A stretch of DNA of 64,000 bases from JBEIFW01 sp046081125 (lineage in GTDB: Bacteria; Actinomycetota; Acidimicrobiia; Acidimicrobiales; Ilumatobacteraceae). The notes under the pieces are model-generated. The model saw only the letters and a list, made by a program, of their open reading frames with translations. It was not told where the DNA came from and did no database searches. Every line of letters begins with the position of its first letter. Position 1 is the first letter of the stretch. The translations under genes and the position numbers were made by a program. Positions 50,401 to 58,785 of this stretch are shown here, one piece after another. The DNA is taken from NCBI GenBank assembly GCA_046081125.1, contig JBJTVH010000040.1, positions 1 through 64,000 of the forward strand, written 5' to 3'.

Positions 50401-51615
50401 GTGGCCGCTGAGCTCATCTACGCGTTCCGGGTCATGCGCCTCACCCTGCTCGACGCGGACGGCGCGCCGATCGGGCGGCTCGACGACGTCGTGCTCGCCC
50501 CCGGCCAGGCCGCGAAGCCGCCCCGGGTCGTCGGATTCGTCGCCACGAGCCAGCGCCGACGGATCTTCGTGAACGCGAACCGGGTGGCCGCGCTCGACAA
50601 CGACGGCGCGCATCTCCGGTCCTGGGATCTCGATCTCAACCCGTTCAAGCCGCGCGCCGGCGAGATCCTCGTGTCGTCCCTCATCGATCGGCGGGTGGGC
50701 GAGGAAGCGGTCTCGGACATCGCCCTTCGGCCGGTCGCCGGGCGGACCTTGTCCTGGGAGGTCGCCCGGGTGCGCCTCGCCCGGCGGCACCCGCTGCGCC
50801 GCCGCCGCAGCGAACGGGTGGTCGACTGGGAGGAGGTGGCCGAGTTGTTCGCCACCTCGACGCTCGCCGCCGAAGCGGCGCGCCTGCGCGAGTTGCACCC
50901 CAGCGACGTCGCTGCAGCGTTGCGCTCCCTCCCCCTCACCCAGCGCCGCCAGTTGGCCGCCATGCTCGACGACGAGGGGCTCGCCGACCTCCTCGAGGAG
51001 TTGCCCGAGGCCGAGCAACTCCGGCTGATCGAAGGGCTCGACCTCGAGCGGGTCGTCGCCGTGTTCGACGAGATGGAATACGACGACCTCACCGACCTGT
51101 TGGCCGAGATGCCGGGCGAGCAGCGCAGCCGGATCATCGCCGCCATGGAGCCGGAGGAGGCCGACGTGGTCACCCGGTTGCTGGCCTACGCAGAGGGATC
51201 GGCCGGCTCGCTCATGACCCCCGAGGTCATCATCCTCGGGCCCACGGCCACCGTCGCCGAGGCGCTCGCCCAGGTTCGCGATCCGAGCTGGCAGGTCTCG
51301 GTCGCCGCGCAGGTCTACGTCACCCAGGCACCGTTCGTGGCACCGACCGGCACCTACCTCGGCGTCGTCCACTTCCAACGGTTGTTGCGCGAACCGCCGG
51401 CGATGGAGCTCGGACGCTGCCTGGAGCCCGAACCGACGATCCCGCCCACGATGCCCGAGCGCGAGGTCGCCGAACGTCTCGCCGCCTACAACCTGCTGTC
51501 GGTCGGCGTCTGCGACGAAGCGGGTCACCTGCTCGGCGCGATCACCGTCGACGACGTCCTCGACCGTGTGCTGCCGACCGGCTGGCGTCAGCGGCGGCGC
51601 ACCGGGGTGGGTTGA
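50401..51615 (+). CDS. PRC-barrel / MgtE N-terminal / CBS-domain protein
   Basis: 404 residues, no TM. An N-terminal PRC-barrel-like region (about 1-110; RLTLLDADGAPIGRLDDVV) is followed by a MgtE intracellular superhelix (DVAAALRSLPLTQRRQLAAML, EYDDLTDLLAEMPGEQRSRII, GSLMTPEVIIL). CBS pairs run to residue 395. Lacks the MgtE channel, so it may be a magnesium-sensing or scaffold protein. GTG 50401 follows GAGGAGT. The DUF1003 gene starts 1 nt after its stop, a familiar actinobacterial pair. Confidence 0.85.
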   Translation: MAAELIYAFRVMRLTLLDADGAPIGRLDDVVLAPGQAAKPPRVVGFVATSQRRRIFVNANRVAALDNDGAHLRSWDLDLNPFKPRAGEILVSSLIDRRVGEEAVSDIALRPVAGRTLSWEVARVRLARRHPLRRRRSERVVDWEEVAELFATSTLAAEAARLRELHPSDVAAALRSLPLTQRRQLAAMLDDEGLADLLEELPEAEQLRLIEGLDLERVVAVFDEMEYDDLTDLLAEMPGEQRSRIIAAMEPEEADVVTRLLAYAEGSAGSLMTPEVIILGPTATVAEALAQVRDPSWQVSVAAQVYVTQAPFVAPTGTYLGVVHFQRLLREPPAMELGRCLEPEPTIPPTMPEREVAERLAAYNLLSVGVCDEAGHLLGAITVDDVLDRVLPTGWRQRRRTGVG

Positions 51616-51616
51616 C

Positions 51617-52126
51617 ATGCCCCGGACCGACCTGTCGACCCCCCGCAACCGGGGCCGGTTCGGGGTTCATTACGACCCCGAAGCTTTCGGACAGTTCTCC
51701 GAGGCGATCGCCCGCTACCTCGGCACCGCCCGTTTCCTCGTCATCCAGACGATCATCGTGATCGTCTGGATCGCGCTGAACGTCGCCGTGGTCGCGCTCC
51801 GGTTCGACCCCTACCCGTTCATCTTGCTCAACCTGGGCTTCTCCACCCAGGCCGCCTACGCCGCGCCGCTGATCCTGCTCGCCCAGAACCGCCAGGAGGC
51901 ACGCGACCGCACCCAACTCGAGCTCGACCGGCAAGTCAACGCCCGGGTGCAGGCCGACACGGAATTCCTGGCCCGTGAGCTCGCCAGCGTGCGGCTCGCA
52001 CTGGCGGACGTGGTCACGACGGGCGATCTCGACGATCTCACCCGAGCCGTCGAGCGCATCCACCGCCGCCTCGACGACCTCAGCGAACCGGGACCGCCCC
52101 CACCGCGCGAACCAACGCCCGACTGA
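51617..52126 (+). CDS. DUF1003 membrane protein
   Basis: 169 residues. Core RYLGTARFLVIQTIIVIVWIALN (TM1), RFDPYPFILLNLGFSTQAAYAAPLILLAQNRQ (TM2, highly conserved DPYPFxLLN), and a coiled C-terminal helix. ATG 51617 directly after the MgtE-N gene. Its 3' end overlaps the opposing hydrolase gene by 47 bp. Function unknown. Confidence 0.9.
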   Translation: MPRTDLSTPRNRGRFGVHYDPEAFGQFSEAIARYLGTARFLVIQTIIVIVWIALNVAVVALRFDPYPFILLNLGFSTQAAYAAPLILLAQNRQEARDRTQLELDRQVNARVQADTEFLARELASVRLALADVVTTGDLDDLTRAVERIHRRLDDLSEPGPPPPREPTPD

Positions 52127-52907
52127 ACGCGGCGGGCGACTCCCACGGCACGAGATGGTCGCCGTCGAGCTCGACAACCGCCGCACCGATCATCCCGGCC
52201 AGCTCGCGCTGGCGACCCGGCGGCACCAGCCGGTCGCGTGTGGTCACTACGGACACGGCGGGAACCCCGAGCGAGCCCACCCAGGGCCGGCCGTCGAACC
52301 CGCTGATCGCCCGACCCGCCTCGCGCAACGCCCGCGGGTCGTGACGGCGCCCTTCGGCGGCGAGCCACGGAAGGTAACCGCCGAGTTCGTCCGCCAACAC
52401 CCGCCGTAACCCACGTTGCCCCAGGCGCGCCCCGAGCCGACTGCGCAGCATCGTCTCGAGCAGCGGGAGGCCGATCCACCCCAGGCGCTGATGGCGGTGG
52501 CTCGAGAACTCGAGCGAGGTCGCTGCGAGCACCAGGCCGCTCACCAGCTCGGGATGCCGGCGAGCGACCAGCAACGAGATCGGTCCGCCCATCGAGTAAC
52601 CGGTCACGATCGACGGACCGAGCCCGAGCACCCGCATCACCCCGGCCACGTCGTCGGCCGCGTCTTCGAGCCGGAACGGATGGAGATCGCGCACCCCTCG
52701 CCCGTGACCCCGGTGGTCCACGGCGACGAAGCGGTGGGTGGACGCCAACGCCTCGTAGGCGGTGAACCACTGGAGATCACCCGACGCCGTCCACCCGTGC
52801 AGCAGGACCACCCACGGGCCGGCTCCCTCGGCGTGCACCCGACAGACCATCTCACCCCGACCCGGGAGATCGATCACCTGGGCGGGAGGAAGCCATGGAC
52901 GCTGCAC
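52080..52907 (-). CDS. Alpha/beta-fold hydrolase
   Basis: 275 residues: VVLLHGWTASGD (oxyanion HG), VAVDHRGHGRG, nucleophile elbow GYSMGG (Ser), catalytic Asp region VVTTRDRLVPP and His in LDGDHLVPWE. Esterase or acyltransferase-like; substrate unknown. GTG start at 52907. Confidence 0.88.
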   Translation of the reverse strand: MQRPWLPPAQVIDLPGRGEMVCRVHAEGAGPWVVLLHGWTASGDLQWFTAYEALASTHRFVAVDHRGHGRGVRDLHPFRLEDAADDVAGVMRVLGLGPSIVTGYSMGGPISLLVARRHPELVSGLVLAATSLEFSSHRHQRLGWIGLPLLETMLRSRLGARLGQRGLRRVLADELGGYLPWLAAEGRRHDPRALREAGRAISGFDGRPWVGSLGVPAVSVVTTRDRLVPPGRQRELAGMIGAAVVELDGDHLVPWESPAAFSRALVRAVGAVPVR

Positions 52908-53004
52908 GGCGCCGGAGGGTACCGGGCGACCGGGCGGGGGCTGCCTCCACCCGCTGCTGTGACTCCTGTGACACGATCAGGCCAAGCGGTCGTAGACTCC
53001 CAGC

Positions 53005-53796
53005 GTGCGCACCCAATTGCCGCCCGACCACCTCGCTCGCGACGAGCGCTTCCACCGGATCACCACGGCCGAGCGCTTCAACGATCAGCGGCTCACCAAC
53101 GGTGAGGAGCGACGGATGGATCCGACGGCCGAGGACGTCGCCGATCGGGCACGCCGCCAGATGCACGGGATCTTCGTCGGCGAGATCCAAGCCCTCGAGG
53201 GGGCCGGACGCACGGCGTTCGACTACGGCACCGACGAGATCCCGTTTGCGATGAAGCTGGATATGGCTCGTCAGTGTTGGGACGAGGCCCGTCACGTCGA
53301 GATCTCGCTGAAGCTCGCCGAGCACATGGGCGGCGAGATCGGCGAGTACGCCGAGGCGGTCACCCTGTTCGAAGCGGCATGCCACCCCGATCCGGTGTTC
53401 CGCCTCGCCGGCGTGAACCGGGCGCTCGAAGGCCTCGCGATCGACGTGTTCACCACGATGCGTGACTTCGCTGCCGAGATCGGCGATCCGGTGCTGTGGT
53501 TCTGCGAGGACTGGATGCTCGCCGACGAGGTCACCCACGTGAAGATGGGCTCGACCTGGCTGCGCGAGGTCACCAAGAACGACGCCGACCGCCAGAAGCG
53601 GGCGCTCGAATTCCAGCGCACGGTCGACGGCCTGTTCAACTTCCGCGGTCTGCGAGGCGAGGGCCGCGAAGCGGCGATCCGACTCGCCCGGAAGTTCCGT
53701 GAGCTCGCCGGGTTCGACACCGAAGAGATCGACGACATCCTCGCCGTCGCGGCCGCCCAGCGCGAGGAGCGCCTCGCCGCCATCGGCGCCTACTGA
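53005..53796 (+). CDS. Ferritin-like di-iron protein (DUF455 type)
   Basis: 263 residues, four-helix bundle with probable carboxylate/His ligands: FVGEIQALEGAGR, QCWDEARHVEISL (Glu-x-x-His), NRALEGLAIDVF and DEVTHVKMGSTWL (Glu-x-x-His). GTG start 53005. Redox or oxygenase role likely; no partner gene nearby. Confidence 0.82.
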   Translation: MRTQLPPDHLARDERFHRITTAERFNDQRLTNGEERRMDPTAEDVADRARRQMHGIFVGEIQALEGAGRTAFDYGTDEIPFAMKLDMARQCWDEARHVEISLKLAEHMGGEIGEYAEAVTLFEAACHPDPVFRLAGVNRALEGLAIDVFTTMRDFAAEIGDPVLWFCEDWMLADEVTHVKMGSTWLREVTKNDADRQKRALEFQRTVDGLFNFRGLRGEGREAAIRLARKFRELAGFDTEEIDDILAVAAAQREERLAAIGAY

Positions 53797-53807
53797 TCGC
53801 TGCTCTG

Positions 53808-53838
53808 CCGGTGGCGCCTAGCTAGCGGGCGCCACCGG
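53808..53838. terminator. Bidirectional terminator hairpin
   Basis: Perfect 11-bp stem CCGGTGGCGCC (53808-53818) and GGCGCCACCGG (53828-53838) with 9-nt loop, in the 47-nt gap between the convergent ferritin-like and oxidoreductase genes. Confidence 0.75.
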
Positions 53839-53843
53839 AACTG

Positions 53844-54821
53844 TTACTCGCCGGCGCCGACGAAGCGAGCCGCACGGATCCCGCGCCGGTAGAGCTCGGT
53901 GAGCAGCGCGATCGTGTCGAGCCGTCGGTCCGCCAACCCGTAGGCGCCTCGCGGCGCCGTAGGTGCCGCCAGCGCCGCCAGCGCAGCGACCCCACCGGCG
54001 GCGACCGCTGGACGGTCGACAGCGCCGAGGATCTCGACGACACGGGCCCCATTGCGCTGACCACGCACCTCGATCCGCACCGCACCGAGCCCGCCTTCAG
54101 GATGGGGTGGTCGCAGCATCGGCAGCCGGGCCGTGAGCCGGTCACGCCGGGTTGCGCTGGTACGGGCCGAAAGGCGTTGCGCCTCCGGGAACGCCGGGAG
54201 CAACAGCGTCGGGTCGACGAGCTGCGCGTGGTAACAGTCGCGAGCGCCGACCGGCTCGGGGAACCAGAGCAGCTCTCGGCCAGAGCCGCCGGAGCGCTCC
54301 ATCCAACGCCCGTCTCGCCACATGACGGCTGTCGACGACAGCGCCCGGTGATGCTGCCGAGCACACGCCGGACCGCCGGTCCCGTGCCGAGCCACGTGGA
54401 CCTCGTCCACGTGGTCCATGTCCGCCGCGGCGAAACGCGCCAGCAAGCAGGTGAGGCCAGGAGCGAAGCCGGCGCCGACCAGCACGGTCCGGTCCGAACA
54501 CTCGGCGTCCTTACCCAGGTCCAGCACGTCGCGCACGTCCCGCAGGTCGTCCGACGTACTGACGACGTGCGCTCCGAGGGCAAGCGCCGAGCGAACAGCA
54601 GGCCCGTGCGGGGCCGGCGTTGCCAGCACCACGACGTCACACGGCTCCATCGGGAACGCCTCCGACATCCCCCGTGCCGAGCCAGCCAGCGACGCCGCTA
54701 CCTGCGCCGATCGACCAGAGACCACGTCGTGAAGCCGCACCTCGGTCACCTGCGGCGACACGGTGAGCTGTCGCGCGGCTCTCGCTCCGACCGCGCCGAG
54801 ACCGACGACCGCAATCCGCAC
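53844..54821 (-). CDS. NAD(P)-binding oxidoreductase, saccharopine-dehydrogenase-like
   Basis: 325 residues: N-terminal Rossmann MRIAVVGLGAVGARAARQL, CDVVVLATPAPHGPAVRSALALGAHVVSTSDDL, and GAGFAPGLTCLLARFAA as in saccharopine dehydrogenase and homoserine-type reductases. The C-terminal catalytic half is less recognisable. GTG start 54821 follows the stop of a small upstream frame directly (TGAGTG). Confidence 0.75.
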   Translation of the reverse strand: MRIAVVGLGAVGARAARQLTVSPQVTEVRLHDVVSGRSAQVAASLAGSARGMSEAFPMEPCDVVVLATPAPHGPAVRSALALGAHVVSTSDDLRDVRDVLDLGKDAECSDRTVLVGAGFAPGLTCLLARFAAADMDHVDEVHVARHGTGGPACARQHHRALSSTAVMWRDGRWMERSGGSGRELLWFPEPVGARDCYHAQLVDPTLLLPAFPEAQRLSARTSATRRDRLTARLPMLRPPHPEGGLGAVRIEVRGQRNGARVVEILGAVDRPAVAAGGVAALAALAAPTAPRGAYGLADRRLDTIALLTELYRRGIRAARFVGAGE

Positions 54822-54959
54822 TCAGGCCGTCCGGTCGAAGGGAATCTCCTGCCAGCCGCCACGCTGCGGAGGCACGCCACCTCGGCCGCGCAGCCGCACG
54901 AGAAGTGCGATCACGGCGGTTCCCGACACAGCCAGGAGCGCTCGGCGTACGGCCTTCAC
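54822..54959 (-). CDS. Possible small membrane protein
   Basis: 45 residues from GTG 54959 to a TGA touching the next start: KAVRRALLAVSGTAVIALLV then a hydrophilic tail ending WQEIPFDRTA. One N-terminal TM helix with positive inside charge. No strong ribosome binding site; begins just past tRNA-Ile. Coupling to the oxidoreductase gene is the main support. Confidence 0.4.
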   Translation of the reverse strand: MKAVRRALLAVSGTAVIALLVRLRGRGGVPPQRGGWQEIPFDRTA

Positions 54960-54960
54960 G

Positions 54961-55034
54961 TGGGGCTAGCTGGAATCGAACCAGCGACCTTCACATTATC
55001 AGTGTGACGCTCTAACCGACTGAGCTATAGCCCC
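54961..55034 (-). tRNA. tRNA-Ile(GAT)
   Basis: Minus-strand cloverleaf: acceptor GGGGCTA/TAGCCCC, D-arm TAGCTCAGTCGGTTAGAGC, anticodon arm TCACA-CTGATAA-TGTGA with anticodon GAT, T-arm CTGGTTCGATTCCAG, discriminator A. CCA is not encoded. Sits between gyrA and downstream genes as in mycobacteria. Confidence 0.95.
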
Positions 55035-55075
55035 GAACCGGGACCGGCAGGCTACCCGCCCCGAACCGGATGGCG

Positions 55076-55831
55076 TCAACCGGATACCGCTGGTCCCGCG
55101 AGGGCCGGGTCGCTCCCATCCGCCGGGGCGCCGGACGGCAGGTCGTAGGCGAGGACGACCTCTTCCTCGAGCACCGTCACCCGAATGCCCCCGACGAGGT
55201 CGGTAATCAGGTTGAACAGGATCGCCGCCACGACGCTCGCCGCCGTGCCCGCCAGGGCGAGCACCGCTCCGAGCCACACCGCAGCACGGAAGATGACGTC
55301 GCCCTGAAGCTCAAAGGAGTCGAGCGCGAACAGTTCCTTCACGAACCCTTCGACGTTGGCGATCGTGCCGGTGGTGTCCGCAAGGTTCCACAGCAGCACG
55401 GAGGCGACGAGCACCACGGCATACGCCACCGCCCAGAACACGAGCGCCACCTTGAACACCGACCAGGCGTCGACCCGGCGCACCACCCGGGACACCTTCC
55501 GGACCCGCGGACGGCGCATTCGCCACCGTTGCCAAGCCGAGGGCGCCGGCCGGACCGGTTCGACGACCGGTTCGACGATGGCGGCGGGCTCCGGATCGAC
55601 GGTCACCACAGCAGGGACCACGGTGGCCAGTTCGGCGGGCCAGGACTGGTCGTGCGCTCCGAGATCCGTACGCGCCGGCTCCGGCGCCTCGGGCTCCAGG
55701 AGCGCATCGTTCGCCGTCGGTTCGTTCCACGGGGGAGCCTCGCTCGGCGGCGCCCAGGAGGTGAACGGCGAGTCCGCGTTCGTTGGATCGTCGCTCGGCC
55801 GCAGCGGTCGGTCGTCGATCCGTTCGGCCAT
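55076..55831 (-). CDS. DUF3566 membrane protein
   Basis: 251 residues. A long acidic/Pro-rich N-terminus (1-120) is followed by the DUF3566 domain: RKVSRVVRRVDAWSVFKVALVFWAVAYAVVLVASVLLW (TM1), VEGFVKELF, then TM2 and EEEVV end. Standard neighbour of gyrA and tRNA-Ile in Actinobacteria. ATG 55831 avoids overlap with the upstream gene; an ATG at 55873 would add 14 residues. Confidence 0.88.
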   Translation of the reverse strand: MAERIDDRPLRPSDDPTNADSPFTSWAPPSEAPPWNEPTANDALLEPEAPEPARTDLGAHDQSWPAELATVVPAVVTVDPEPAAIVEPVVEPVRPAPSAWQRWRMRRPRVRKVSRVVRRVDAWSVFKVALVFWAVAYAVVLVASVLLWNLADTTGTIANVEGFVKELFALDSFELQGDVIFRAAVWLGAVLALAGTAASVVAAILFNLITDLVGGIRVTVLEEEVVLAYDLPSGAPADGSDPALAGPAVSG

Positions 55832-55841
55832 CACGGCGAGC

Positions 55842-56189
55842 TTACGGCGGCGAGGTGTTCCGACGGCGTTCATCCGCGGGCACCCAGACGAGCTCGGCGC
55901 GCGCGTGCGCCCGGGCGCCTCCGACTACGACGACCACCTCAACGACGTCACCGGTGCGAACCACCGACGCCACACGTGCGCCGTTGTCGGCGGCCAGCCG
56001 CTCCGCGGGCGCGCCCATCGCCACCCCGAGCGCCACGGCATCGGCGGCAGTGCGGGCCCGGGCAGCATCGACCGCCACCGCCGACAACCGTCCGATCGCT
56101 GTCACCGACACGGCAGCGACCGCAGCGACGGCGACCACCAGAACCGTCGCTCCTCCGAGCTCCGCTCGCACGTCCGAATGACCACCCAC
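55842..56189 (-). CDS. TadE/Rv3654c-like pilus-type membrane protein
   Basis: 115 residues: an N-terminal hydrophobic helix ATVLVVAVAAVAAVSVTAIG followed by VDAARARTAADAVALG, the pattern of TadE/TadG-like pseudopilins, and a short beta-rich end. Usually found with a tad secretion locus; here alone between gyrA and DUF3566. Confidence 0.65.
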   Translation of the reverse strand: MGGHSDVRAELGGATVLVVAVAAVAAVSVTAIGRLSAVAVDAARARTAADAVALGVAMGAPAERLAADNGARVASVVRTGDVVEVVVVVGGARAHARAELVWVPADERRRNTSPP

Positions 56190-56255
56190 GACCCACCTCC
56201 GGCCAACCGGGGCGGCGCACGCCGCGAACGAACGACCTGGGTCGCCCGAGACCGC

Positions 56256-58784
56256 TCACTCGGCGGGATCGACCGCCTCGGCGACAATGGGCGCCACCGA
56301 CGCAACCGACTGACCCTCGCCGAGGCTCATCACCCGCACCCCGGTGGCTTCGCGACCCTGGAGGGAGATCTCCCGGACAGGCATCCGGATCGTGACTCCC
56401 TCGGTGCTGACCGCCACGATCTCGTCGTCCTCGCCGACCATGAACGCTGCGACCACGGCACCCTTCAACGAGGTCAACCGGATCGCCATCACCCCTTGAC
56501 CGCCACGACCCTGGACCGAGAACCGAGCGGTTTCGGTGCGCTTGCCGTAACCGGCTTCGGTCACCACCAGCAGGGCCATCTGCGGGCGCACGAGATCGCA
56601 GGACACCACCGTGTCGCCCGCACGTAGACGCATCCCCCGCACACCCGTGGCGTCGCGCCCCATGGACCGCGCGTCCGACTCGGTGAAACGGATCGCCATC
56701 CCTTGGCGGGAGACCAGCAGCACGTCGTCGTCACCGGAGGTGACCACGACTCGGACCAGCTCGTCACCGTCACGCAGATGCAGCGCAATGAGCCCGTCGC
56801 GGCGCGACGAGGCGTACTCGGCGAACTCCGTCCGCTTCACCGTACCGTCGCGAGTGACGAACAGCAGATAGCGCTCTCCACCGATCTCGCGAGTGTCGAT
56901 GATCGCCTGGACCTGCTCACCGACCTGCAACGGCAACAGGTTCTGGATCGGCATCCCTTTCGCTGTGCGCTCCCGCTCGGGAATGCGATGGGCGCGAAGG
57001 CGGTAGACGCGACCCAGGTTCGTGAAGAACAAGACATGGGCGTGAGCCGTCGTGTGGATCACGTGCCGGACCAAATCTTCGTCCTTCAGCTTTGCGGCCG
57101 ACACCCCCCGTCCACCGCGGGCCTGGGTCCGGAATGCGGCGGCGTCGACCGTCTTCACGTAGCCGGCACCGGTCATCACGACGACGAGTTCCTTGTCATC
57201 GATCAGATCGAGGTCGTCGATCTCACCGATATCCTGGGTGAGCTGCGCACGACGCGGGGTTGCATACTCGGCCCGGATCGCGACGAGTTCGTCGGTGATC
57301 ACCGCACGCTTGCGACCTTCGTCGGCGAGCAGCACCTCGAGCTCGGTGACCGTCGCGCGCAGCGCTTCGATGCGCTCCTCGATCTCGACCCGGGAGAGTC
57401 GGGTCAGCTGCCCGAGACGCATGTCGAGGATGTGGTTCGCCTGGTCCTCGCTGAATACGTAGGGCTCGGTCATCAGCCGGCTCCGGGCGTCGGCCCGGTC
57501 CTCGCTGGCGCGCACGAGGGCGATGATCTCGTCGATCACGTTGATCGCTCGCGCCAAACCCTCCTGGATGTGGAGCTGGTGTCGCGCCTCGGCGAGCCGG
57601 TGCTCGCTTCGCCGGGTGATCACCTCGAGCTGGTGCGCCACGTAGGCGGTGAGCGCATCGCGCAGGTTGAGCGTCCTCGGCACACCGTCGACGAGCGCCA
57701 CCATGTTCACCGGGAAGCTGGTCTGCAGCTGGGTGAGCTTGTAGAGGTTGTTGAGGACCACGTTGGGGTTCGCGTCCCGCTTCAGCGAGAACACGAGCCG
57801 AGTCCCGACCTTGTCCGACGATTCGTCGTTGACGTCGTCGATCCCGGTGAGTTCCCCCGCGGCGACCAGTTCGGTCGTGCGCTCCGCGATCGCGTTGCAG
57901 CTCGTCTGGTACGGAAGTTCCGTCACGACGATCTGGAAGCGATCGCCTCGGCGGCCCGCTTCCTCGATGACGGCGTTGGCGCGCATCTTCACCGAACCAC
58001 GGCCGGTCCGGTAGGCCTCGGCGATCCCGACCCGACCGAGGATCAGGCCGCCGGTCGGGAAGTCCGGTCCCTTCACGAACCTCATCAGGTCGTCTGGGGT
58101 TGCGTCCGGGTTGGCGAGCAGGTGCACCGTGGCGTCGATGACCTCGCCGAGGTTGTGTGGCGGGATGTTGGTGGCCATGCCTACCGCAATGCCCTGGCTG
58201 CCGTTCACCAAGAGGTTGGGAAAACGGGCCGGGAGCACGACCGGCTCGGTGGTCTGCGCGTCGTAGTTCGCCGTGAAGTCGACGGTGTTCTCATCGATGT
58301 CGGCGAGCAACCGCATGGCGATGGACGCAAGGCGGCATTCCGTGTAGCGCTCTGCGGCGGGGCCGAAGTCCGGCGAGCCGTAGTTGCCGTGGAAGTCGAC
58401 CAGCGGATGTCGCAGCGAGAACGGCTGGGCCATCCGCACGAGGGCGTCGTAGATCGCCGAATTCCCGTGCGGATGGAACTTCGCCATCGTGTCCCCCGTT
58501 ACCCGGGCACACTTGACGAACGGCCGGTCGGGACGGAAGTTCTGCTGCTCCATGTCCCAGAGGATCCGTCGGTGCACCGGTTTGAGGCCGTCGCGCACGT
58601 CTGGCAGAGCGCGGGCGACGATGACCGACATGGCGTAGTCGAGGAACGACCGTTCCATCTCGGCTTGGATCTCGATGGGTTCGATGGACGAGGGGGCCGG
58701 GATCTCCACCACGGCATCGACCGGGGTGCCGTCCGGGGTGGCCTGAGGCGTCGGTTCCGGGTGGTCGGGCGGAAGGTCGGTCAT
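56256..58784 (-). CDS. gyrA: DNA gyrase subunit A
   Basis: 842 residues. It introduces negative supercoils with GyrB. FHPHGNSAIYDALVRMAQPF is the quinolone-determining region (104-123), catalytic Tyr147 in ERYTECRL, and the C-terminal beta-pinwheel contains the GyrA box-like SVQGRGGQG. ATG 58784 lies 1 nt from the gyrB stop. At the E. coli Asp82 position there is Asn (108); Ser83 and Asp87 equivalents are kept (109, 113). Confidence 0.97.
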   Translation of the reverse strand: MTDLPPDHPEPTPQATPDGTPVDAVVEIPAPSSIEPIEIQAEMERSFLDYAMSVIVARALPDVRDGLKPVHRRILWDMEQQNFRPDRPFVKCARVTGDTMAKFHPHGNSAIYDALVRMAQPFSLRHPLVDFHGNYGSPDFGPAAERYTECRLASIAMRLLADIDENTVDFTANYDAQTTEPVVLPARFPNLLVNGSQGIAVGMATNIPPHNLGEVIDATVHLLANPDATPDDLMRFVKGPDFPTGGLILGRVGIAEAYRTGRGSVKMRANAVIEEAGRRGDRFQIVVTELPYQTSCNAIAERTTELVAAGELTGIDDVNDESSDKVGTRLVFSLKRDANPNVVLNNLYKLTQLQTSFPVNMVALVDGVPRTLNLRDALTAYVAHQLEVITRRSEHRLAEARHQLHIQEGLARAINVIDEIIALVRASEDRADARSRLMTEPYVFSEDQANHILDMRLGQLTRLSRVEIEERIEALRATVTELEVLLADEGRKRAVITDELVAIRAEYATPRRAQLTQDIGEIDDLDLIDDKELVVVMTGAGYVKTVDAAAFRTQARGGRGVSAAKLKDEDLVRHVIHTTAHAHVLFFTNLGRVYRLRAHRIPERERTAKGMPIQNLLPLQVGEQVQAIIDTREIGGERYLLFVTRDGTVKRTEFAEYASSRRDGLIALHLRDGDELVRVVVTSGDDDVLLVSRQGMAIRFTESDARSMGRDATGVRGMRLRAGDTVVSCDLVRPQMALLVVTEAGYGKRTETARFSVQGRGGQGVMAIRLTSLKGAVVAAFMVGEDDEIVAVSTEGVTIRMPVREISLQGREATGVRVMSLGEGQSVASVAPIVAEAVDPAE

Positions 58785-58785
58785 C

